Of a stretch of 32,236 nucleotides of DNA, positions 26,548 through 32,236 are shown piece by piece. The stretch comes from an uncultured Opitutia bacterium (GTDB lineage Bacteria > Verrucomicrobiota > Verrucomicrobiia > Opitutales > UBA953), in the NCBI GenBank assembly GCA_903925205.1, contig CAIYEN010000279.1, positions 1 through 32,236 of the forward strand. The letters run 5' to 3'. The number at the start of each line of letters is the position of its first letter. The stretch's first letter is position 1. Both the position numbers and the translations under genes were made by a program. Under the pieces are notes generated by a model. It made no database searches. It had not been told where the DNA came from and was given only the letters and a program-made list of their open reading frames with translations.

Positions 26548-27804
26548 ATGAGCGTAGACATTAAGCCCTACCTGCAATACCTCGAAAAGGAAAAGAATAT
26601 CCCCAAGGATGAAGCCTGCGCGCTCATCGCCGAAGCCATCAAGTCTTCCGTCGAGAAGTCCGTCCTCGCGGGCCAAAACATCGAGGTCATCGCCGACCCC
26701 GCCACCGGCAAACTCGATGCCTTTGCGGTCTATATCGTCAGCGACTCCCCGTCCGACCCCTTAAAGGAAATCAACCCCGTCGCCGCCACCGCCCTCAAGG
26801 CCGACGCCAAGATCGGCGAAGAAGTCCGCCGCCCGATTGCCGTGTCCGACCTCGGTCGCATCGCGGCCATGAGCACCAAGCAGCTCCTCAACCAGCGCTT
26901 CCGTAAGATCGAGAAGGACCAAGTCTTCAAGGAGTATAAGGATAAGATCGGCGATATCGTCACTGGCACGGTGCGCCGTAACGACCGCGGCAACGTCGTC
27001 GTCGAGCTCGGCTCCGCTGAAGCCGTCCTGACCCGCGCCGAAAGTTGCCAAGGCGAAATCTTCCGCACGGGCGACCGTATCCGCTGCCTCCTCCTCGAAA
27101 TCCGCGAAGACACCCAGCGTGGCCGGGAATTCGTCCTTTCCCGCGCCCACCCGAATTTCGTCCGCCGCCTCCTCGAGCTAGAAGTCGCTGAAATCGCTGA
27201 TAAAACGGTCAAAATCGCGGCAATGGCGCGCGACCCCGGCTACCGCACCAAGATTGCGGTCGACTCCTCCGACCCCAAGGTAGACCCCGTCGGCGCCTGC
27301 GTTGGTGCTCGTGGCGCTCGCGTCCGCAACATCGTGAAGGAACTCAACGGCGAAAAGATCGACATCATCCGCTGGCGCCCCGAGCCCCTGCAGTTGCTTG
27401 AAGAAGCCATCCGCCCGGCCAAGCCTCGCAACGTGCACGTCGACGAGCGTAACCGCCTCATCCACTTCGAAGTCGATGAAGACGACATGCGCATCGCCAT
27501 CGGCTCCAAGGGTCGCAACGCCCGCCTGACGTCCAAGCTCATGGGCTGGCGCCTCGACATCACGAAGTCGACACGCGCTCCCGAAAGCGTGGACGCCCAG
27601 CTCGGCGAAAAGGCCCTGCGCCTCGCCGCTCAATTGCAACTATCGCCTGACCTCATCGCTAAGTTCGTCGGCCTCGGCATCGCCGAACTCGCCGCCTTCA
27701 GCGATGTGACTGCCGAAGACTTGGTTGGAACCTCGATCACCGAGGATGAATTCAACACCGTCCTCGCTGCCGTCGCCAAGGCCAAGACCGCTGGCCAGGC
27801 CTAA
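26548..27804 (+). CDS. nusA: Transcription termination/antitermination factor NusA
   Basis: A 418-residue RNA-polymerase-associated factor that modulates pausing, termination and antitermination. The N-terminal polymerase-binding domain covers about 1-130, S1 about 133-200 (GDIVTGTVRRNDRGNVVVEL), KH1 about 230-290 with GARG (253-256), and KH2 about 300-345 with GSKG (319-322). A C-terminal tail of about 65 residues (355-418) contains a helix-hairpin-helix-like segment LIAKFVGLGIAELAAF. The start at 26548 (MSVDIKPYL) is taken because the upstream frame overlaps the leader terminator; no Shine-Dalgarno precedes it. Unlike in many bacteria, rimP does not lie upstream. infB follows after 47 bases, with a small GTCTG/CAGAC hairpin right after the stop. 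Confidence 0.95.
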   Translation: MSVDIKPYLQYLEKEKNIPKDEACALIAEAIKSSVEKSVLAGQNIEVIADPATGKLDAFAVYIVSDSPSDPLKEINPVAATALKADAKIGEEVRRPIAVSDLGRIAAMSTKQLLNQRFRKIEKDQVFKEYKDKIGDIVTGTVRRNDRGNVVVELGSAEAVLTRAESCQGEIFRTGDRIRCLLLEIREDTQRGREFVLSRAHPNFVRRLLELEVAEIADKTVKIAAMARDPGYRTKIAVDSSDPKVDPVGACVGARGARVRNIVKELNGEKIDIIRWRPEPLQLLEEAIRPAKPRNVHVDERNRLIHFEVDEDDMRIAIGSKGRNARLTSKLMGWRLDITKSTRAPESVDAQLGEKALRLAAQLQLSPDLIAKFVGLGIAELAAFSDVTAEDLVGTSITEDEFNTVLAAVAKAKTAGQA

Positions 27805-27851
27805 GTCTGGCGCAGACTCCGCTCCCTCTACCGTCCACCCAGTACCTGCAC

Positions 27852-30299
27852 ATGACCGAGAAGAAGAAGAAACCCGAAGCAAAGAAGGCCTCGACCACCC
27901 AGCGTTACAGCGACGTGGCCAAGGAACTCGGCCTCGAGGTCAAGGCATTGCTCGCCTTGGCGGACCAGTTCGTAGAGGCCCATCCGGACTTCAAGGACCT
28001 CGTCTACGCCGAAGGCAAGAAGCCGGCCGCCTCCAGCAATTTCAGCAAGTTCTACCGCGATGACTTCATGAAGTTTGCGGCGGACAAGTTGCCCAAAAAG
28101 GAAGAGCCCGCCCCCGTGGTCGCTCCGGTGGTCGCTCCCGTGGCCGCCCCCATTAAGCCCGTGATCGAAGCCGCTAAGCCCACCGCACCGGCAGCTCCGA
28201 CTGCTCCGGCCGCCGCTAAGCCTAACGTCCCGCCAGCCGTCCTGCCTCCGCGCCCCGCCCCCTTAGCTCCGCCGCGGCCGACCGCGGGCCCCGCTCCGGT
28301 CGTCCCGCCGCGTCCCGTCGCCCCGCCGACGACTCCGCGCAACGAACTGCCTCCCATTGTCATCACGCCTTCGCAGCCCCCAGCTGCGCCGAGCCGCCCC
28401 AGCCCCCTCCCTCCGATCGTCCGCCCGCCGGCTGCACCGGTGGTCACGCGTACCGTAGGTGGTGCCGGGCAAGTCGCCCCAGGCAGTAAGGGTGCCGTCA
28501 CGGTCCGTCCGCCCATCGTGGTGCGCGACTTCGCCATCGCCCTCAACCTCAAGCCCTTCCAAGTCATCGGCAGCCTGATGGAGTTAAACAAGGTCGTCAG
28601 CGTCGCTTCAGTCATTGAAGAAGCCGACGCACGGAAGGTCGCCGAGAAGCATGGCTACGTCCTCGAGATTCGCCACCGCGGCGAAGGCGCTCAGCCCGTC
28701 AAGAAGGTCGAAAAGAACACCGACGACGATCCCGCCCTGCTTGCGGTCCGTCCGCCGGTCGTCTGCGTGCTCGGCCACGTCGACCACGGCAAGACCACGC
28801 TCCTCGACTACTTCCGCAAGACCAACGTGGTGTCCGGCGAAGCCGGCGGCATCACCCAGCACATCGGTGCTTACTCCGTCAAGTACCAGGGCGAGAAGCC
28901 CGAGTACAAGGGGCGCACCGTCACCTTCCTCGACACGCCAGGTCACGCCGCCTTCGCCAAGATGCGCGAACGTGGCGCCTCCGTTACGGATATCGCCGTC
29001 CTCGTGGTGGCGGCCGACGACGGCTTCATGCCGCAGACCGAAGAAGCCCTCAAGTTCGCCCAGAAGCATGCCAGCGCCATCGTTTGCGCCGTGAACAAGG
29101 TGGACGCCAAGGGCGCCAACATTGATCGCGTGAAGCAGCAGATGCAGCAGCGCGGCATCACCCCGGAAGACTGGGGTGGCGAAACCATTACCAACGCTGT
29201 CTCCGCGCTCAAGGGCACGGGCATGAACGAGCTCCTCGAGTCGATCCTCCTGCAGGCCGAAATCCTCGACCTCAAGGCGAACCCCAAGTGCGCCGCCCAA
29301 GGCGTCGTCATCGAATCCCAGATGGAGACCGGCCGTGGCCCAACCGCGACCGTCATCGTCCAGAAGGGCACCCTCAAAGCTGGTGACTCCTTCGTCTGCG
29401 GCGAAACGTGGTGTAAGGTCCGCGCGCTCATGGATGAACGCGGTGGCCGCATCCAGAATTCCGCTCCAGGCACCCCGGCCCTCGTGCTCGGCTGGGACGC
29501 CGTCCCGGCTCCAGGCACGAAGTTCCAGACCTTAAAGAACGACCGCGAAGCCCGCGAACTGGCCGAAGAAGCCGCCCTCGCTGGCCGCAAGGCCGCCGAA
29601 GCCCAACAGCAGGCGCCGAACACCGGCGCTCGCCCTGGCATGACGGACCTCGAACGCCTCATGGCCGCCCTCGCACAGGATAAGGAGAAGATTCTCCGCG
29701 TCCTGCTTAAGGCTGACGTCAACGGCACGCTCGAAGCCCTCGAAGGTTGCCTCCGCGAAATCAAGTCCACCAAGGTCCGCCTCGACATCGTCGGCGGCTC
29801 CGTCGGCCCGATTACGCAGAGTGACGTCCAGTTGGCCGAAGCGGCCCGCTCCATCATCGTCGGTTTCGACACCAAGATTGAGAACGGCGTCCAAGCCCAC
29901 CTCAAGCGCACGGGTGTCCGCATCGTGACGCATGACATCATCTACGAACTCATCACCTTGGTGAAGGAAGCCATGTCGGAGCTCCTCGACCCCGAAGTGC
30001 GCGAGAACAAACTCGGTGGCGCCGAGGTCCGTGCGGTCTTCCCGCTGGGCAAGGAACACAAGGTGGCTGGTTGTATGGTCACCGAAGGCCTCGTCCGTCG
30101 CCAAGCCAAGGCTCGGCTCGTCCGCAAGGGCCAGATTATCCACCAGGGCCCCGTCGAGACGCTCCGGCGCTTCAAGGACGATGCTTCCGAGGTCAAGGCC
30201 GGCTTCGAGTGCGGTATCAAACTGGGTGGCTACGATGAGTACCTGCCAGGCGACATCATCGAAGTGGTCGAGATGCTCCAGGTCCGCCCCAGCCTCTAA
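27852..30299 (+). CDS. infB: Translation initiation factor IF-2
   Basis: An 815-residue GTPase that brings initiator fMet-tRNA to the 30S subunit and promotes subunit joining. The N-terminus has a short IF-2 N domain and then a long proline/alanine/valine-rich linker at about 80-220, low in complexity. A second IF-2 N-like domain precedes the G domain: GHVDHGKTT (308-316), DTPGHAAF and NKVDA are the G1, G3 and G4 motifs. Domains II-IV follow, with an alanine/glutamine-rich insertion near 570-595 (EEAALAGRKAAEAQQQ). It sits between nusA and rbfA as in most bacteria. No Shine-Dalgarno is visible. The repetitive linker makes the extreme N-terminus less conserved but not doubtful. Confidence 0.97.
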   Translation: MTEKKKKPEAKKASTTQRYSDVAKELGLEVKALLALADQFVEAHPDFKDLVYAEGKKPAASSNFSKFYRDDFMKFAADKLPKKEEPAPVVAPVVAPVAAPIKPVIEAAKPTAPAAPTAPAAAKPNVPPAVLPPRPAPLAPPRPTAGPAPVVPPRPVAPPTTPRNELPPIVITPSQPPAAPSRPSPLPPIVRPPAAPVVTRTVGGAGQVAPGSKGAVTVRPPIVVRDFAIALNLKPFQVIGSLMELNKVVSVASVIEEADARKVAEKHGYVLEIRHRGEGAQPVKKVEKNTDDDPALLAVRPPVVCVLGHVDHGKTTLLDYFRKTNVVSGEAGGITQHIGAYSVKYQGEKPEYKGRTVTFLDTPGHAAFAKMRERGASVTDIAVLVVAADDGFMPQTEEALKFAQKHASAIVCAVNKVDAKGANIDRVKQQMQQRGITPEDWGGETITNAVSALKGTGMNELLESILLQAEILDLKANPKCAAQGVVIESQMETGRGPTATVIVQKGTLKAGDSFVCGETWCKVRALMDERGGRIQNSAPGTPALVLGWDAVPAPGTKFQTLKNDREARELAEEAALAGRKAAEAQQQAPNTGARPGMTDLERLMAALAQDKEKILRVLLKADVNGTLEALEGCLREIKSTKVRLDIVGGSVGPITQSDVQLAEAARSIIVGFDTKIENGVQAHLKRTGVRIVTHDIIYELITLVKEAMSELLDPEVRENKLGGAEVRAVFPLGKEHKVAGCMVTEGLVRRQAKARLVRKGQIIHQGPVETLRRFKDDASEVKAGFECGIKLGGYDEYLPGDIIEVVEMLQVRPSL

Positions 30300-30302
30300 G
30301 TC

Positions 30303-30674
30303 ATGTCGCAGCGCCAGCTCCGGGTAGCCGAATTGATCCAGCGCGAAGTGTCCGTCGCGCTCCGGCGCAATTGGATTACCGAATCGGCGTTGATCACGAT
30401 TACCCGCGCGACCGTTTCGCCCGACCTCCGCCAAGTGCGGGTGGGCTACGCGGTCTCGGGCGGTGACCCTGAAAAGAAGGCGGCGCGTATTTTCTTGAAG
30501 CGTATCCGGCGCGAACTGCGTGCCGCGGTCAGTGGCATCTTACAGATGAAGAATGCCCCTGAGCTCATCCTCGCGGAGGATGACGTCACGGGCGGCGTCG
30601 CGCGCGTCCAGGCCCTGCTCGACGAGATGTCACGCAAGGATAAGCCGGCCACGCCCGCGGATGCCGACGAGTAA
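30303..30674 (+). CDS. rbfA: 30S ribosome-binding factor A
   Basis: A 123-residue KH-fold protein that helps mature the 5' end of 16S rRNA in the small subunit. It begins MSQRQLRVAELIQREVSVALR, the typical amphipathic start of RbfA, followed by ITITRATVSPDLRQVRVGYAV, which contains the conserved V-S-D/P-D-L-x-x-A/V core. The tail is acidic and low in complexity. It starts three bases after the infB stop, so it is probably coupled. truB, often next, is absent; the gene converges on mcsB with a 12-base gap. Confidence 0.94.
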   Translation: MSQRQLRVAELIQREVSVALRRNWITESALITITRATVSPDLRQVRVGYAVSGGDPEKKAARIFLKRIRRELRAAVSGILQMKNAPELILAEDDVTGGVARVQALLDEMSRKDKPATPADADE

Positions 30675-30686
30675 GCCGCGGCGGCC

Positions 30687-31760
30687 TTAAGCCGTCGGCG
30701 CGCCGACTTCCGGAAAATCACGGAGCGCTTCGCGCACCGCGGTGGCACGACGGCTATCCCGGCCATCGCTATCGAGCTCCGCGCCTTGGCGGGCTTGCAC
30801 ATGCGCCGGCTGCCCTTCGATCATCAGCCGGTCGACGACATGGCGCCGTTCCTCGGGCAAGCAACCCATGTCGCAGGCTAAGCGGAGATGCGAAAGCATA
30901 TTCATCGACTCCGCGCTGCTCAGCAGGCGCGCGTGGCGGAGCAGCCCGAGCGAACGCGCGAGACGGTCAACAAAGCGCTCCCCTTCTTCCTGGGCCAGCT
31001 TACGCCGGGCGTTCCATTCTTGCTCAACTAAGGTTTTCACCCAACCGCCGAGGTGACGAAGGATTGCGTCCTCCGACAACCCGAGGGTCTGCTGATTCGA
31101 AATCTGGAAGATATTACCGGCCGCTTCGGTGCCTTCGCCCAACCAGCCGCGCACCGCCAAGCCATCTTGGCTGAGGGCACGCGTAACCTTCTCGATATGT
31201 CCTGCGAGGCAGAGCCCGGGCAGGTGCACCATGGCCGAAGCACGCAGGCCCGTGCCGACGTTCGTGGGACAAGCGGTTAGAAAGCCTAGCTGATCCGAGA
31301 AAGCGATCCCCAGCGACGCGCCAATCGCGTCGTCGAGTTGTTCGGCAATATTCCAAGTACCGCGCAGGTGCCAGCCCGCCTTGACGACTTGGATGCGGAG
31401 GTGATCCTCTTCGTTCACCATGACCGAACAGGTCTGGTCGCGGCTAATGACGGCGGCGCCGCTCTTACCTGAGGCGAGTTCCTTGGATACTAAGTGACGC
31501 TCCACCAACACGGCCCGGTCGAGGTCCGGCAGGTCGCCCATCTTGAAGACATGCGACTTCCGGAAGCGGGGCAACTTAGTCAGGGCCTCGAGGCAACGCT
31601 CGGCAATTTCCTTCCGGTGGGCAGGCTTAGCCCAACCCGGAAAGGGAAACCCTTCGAGATTGCGGGCGAGGCGCACGCGGGTGCTGAGCACCACGGCCTG
31701 CTGGGCACCCAGCAAGTGGGTGAGCTCATTCTCGTCGGCGAGGATTTCCTGAACAGACAT
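30687..31760 (-). CDS. mcsB: Protein arginine kinase McsB
   Basis: A 357-residue kinase of the phosphagen (guanidino) kinase fold. McsB phosphorylates arginines on proteins and marks them for ClpC-ClpP degradation. ATP-binding arginines are visible in STRVRLARN (26-34), the catalytic acidic block is NEED (116-119), and CPTNVGTG (164-171) carries the loop cysteine Cys164. Near the C-terminus RDSRRA (334-339) matches the RDxxRA phosphoarginine-sensing motif of McsB. I use the ATG at 31760; an in-frame start fifteen codons upstream lies inside mcsA. mcsA ends four bases before it on the same strand, so the two are coupled. clpC is not in the window. Confidence 0.93.
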   Translation of the reverse strand: MSVQEILADENELTHLLGAQQAVVLSTRVRLARNLEGFPFPGWAKPAHRKEIAERCLEALTKLPRFRKSHVFKMGDLPDLDRAVLVERHLVSKELASGKSGAAVISRDQTCSVMVNEEDHLRIQVVKAGWHLRGTWNIAEQLDDAIGASLGIAFSDQLGFLTACPTNVGTGLRASAMVHLPGLCLAGHIEKVTRALSQDGLAVRGWLGEGTEAAGNIFQISNQQTLGLSEDAILRHLGGWVKTLVEQEWNARRKLAQEEGERFVDRLARSLGLLRHARLLSSAESMNMLSHLRLACDMGCLPEERRHVVDRLMIEGQPAHVQARQGAELDSDGRDSRRATAVREALRDFPEVGAPTA

Positions 31761-31764
31761 GGGT

Positions 31765-32236
31765 TTAAAGGGTAGCAAGTTGGGCGGCGATGCGGGCAAC
31801 CTCATCGCGAAGCTTCGCGGCGGCCTCGTAATCTTCCGCCGCGATGGCAGCGGTCATTTCCTGCTGCGCTTCGAGGAGGCGATGGCGGAGTTGTCCTAGT
31901 GGAACCGTTCCGGCGGGGGCCCGACCGACGTGCTGGGTCTCATGCTGCACCTTGGAAAGAAGGCCACCGAGGGCCACCCCGAAGACCTGCCAGCAGGACG
32001 GACAGCCCAAGCGGCCGCGGCGCCGAAACTCGACGTCGGTGAACCCACATTCGGGGCAAGTGATGGCTGGAGCAGGTGTCGCGGCATTGACCGCATCGGC
32101 GAGTTTAAAAACCGCCGCATCCCCCGCCCCGCCCTTGGCGGCACAGGCCTCGCAAAAATCCACCTTCGTCACCTTACCCTGGACGATTTGGGTCAGGTGG
32201 ACGGTCGCGACGGCGTCGCAGACGGAGCACTTGAGC
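31765..32236 (-). CDS. mcsA: McsA-like zinc-binding activator of the arginine kinase (5' end cut by the window)
   Basis: At least 156 residues; the reading frame continues past base 32236, and the true start is probably a codon or two beyond it, because a CSVC zinc pair is already visible at the edge. McsA activates McsB. There are four CxxC pairs (CSVC, CEAC, CPEC and CPSC), consistent with two zinc fingers, and a C-terminal UVR-type helical motif (LLEAQQEMTAAIAAEDYEAA) with a basic/acidic heptad-like pattern. A GTG at 32172 gives a shorter reading frame that would remove the first zinc pair and is rejected. It is followed by mcsB after four bases. Confidence 0.88.
   Translation of the reverse strand, partial: LKCSVCDAVATVHLTQIVQGKVTKVDFCEACAAKGGAGDAAVFKLADAVNAATPAPAITCPECGFTDVEFRRRGRLGCPSCWQVFGVALGGLLSKVQHETQHVGRAPAGTVPLGQLRHRLLEAQQEMTAAIAAEDYEAAAKLRDEVARIAAQLATL

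Noticed and set aside
28943-30434. Minus-strand reading frames of about 300-330 residues opposite infB and rbfA.
   Set aside because: They are antisense to well-recognised IF-2 and RbfA genes and have no recognisable domain.
30694-30707. A 14-base perfect palindrome GTCGGCGCGCCGAC near the mcsB 3' end.
   Set aside because: It lies inside coding sequence, has no T-run, and GC-only palindromes of this size are expected in such DNA. I do not call it a terminator.

Overview
The window is high-GC bacterial chromosome, densely packed with housekeeping genes. It most likely comes from the Verrucomicrobiota, perhaps an Opitutales-like lineage. The main evidence is a 1,424-residue secreted protein of the type typical of the PVC group: a DUF1080 domain, a dehydrogenase-like propeller, HEAT repeats, a LamG domain and a CxxCH heme-binding domain. 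A FabV-type enoyl reductase, an McsA/McsB pair and infB/nusA/rbfA without rimP next to them are compatible with this. The placement is inference; no rRNA or other marker gene is present.

Layout. 1-5542 (minus): 5' part of argS, with the giant PVC cytochrome protein upstream of it. 5686-8260 (plus): a translationally coupled trio, sufT, hemW and an EamA transporter. 8261-8438: a palindrome-rich convergent gap carrying a degenerate repeat that recurs at 15065-15103. 8439-9678 (minus): trmL, smpB, rpoZ. 9803-10207 (plus): dgkA. 10212-13412 (minus): a PTS IIA-like protein downstream of a P-type Mg2+ ATPase. 13571-15044 (minus): rpmB with its own intrinsic terminator, and an aminotransferase. 15186-18837 (plus): fabV, parA, a secreted esterase and a DUF1826-like protein. 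18871-24690 (plus): mfd, a SurA/PpiC-like isomerase and malQ, with overlapping or nearly touching ends. 24680-26356 (minus): ettA, overlapping malQ tail to tail. 26548-30674 (plus): nusA, infB, rbfA. 30687-32236 (minus): mcsB and mcsA, the latter cut by the window end.

Many genes serve translation, transcription and proteome quality: argS, trmL, smpB, rpoZ, rpmB, ettA, nusA, infB, rbfA, mfd, mcsA and mcsB. Most gene pairs overlap or are spaced by a few bases, indicating operons. Few starts have a good Shine-Dalgarno sequence.

I see no mobile element, CRISPR array, prophage, tRNA or rRNA, and no clear novel multi-gene system. The most interesting signals are non-coding: an attenuator-like pair of mutually exclusive hairpins in the nusA leader (26471-26512), the dispersed repeat pair, and hairpins just upstream of the rpoZ and ettA start codons. 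Among proteins, the DUF1826-like gene, the giant cytochrome fusion and the McsA/McsB pair deserve a second look.
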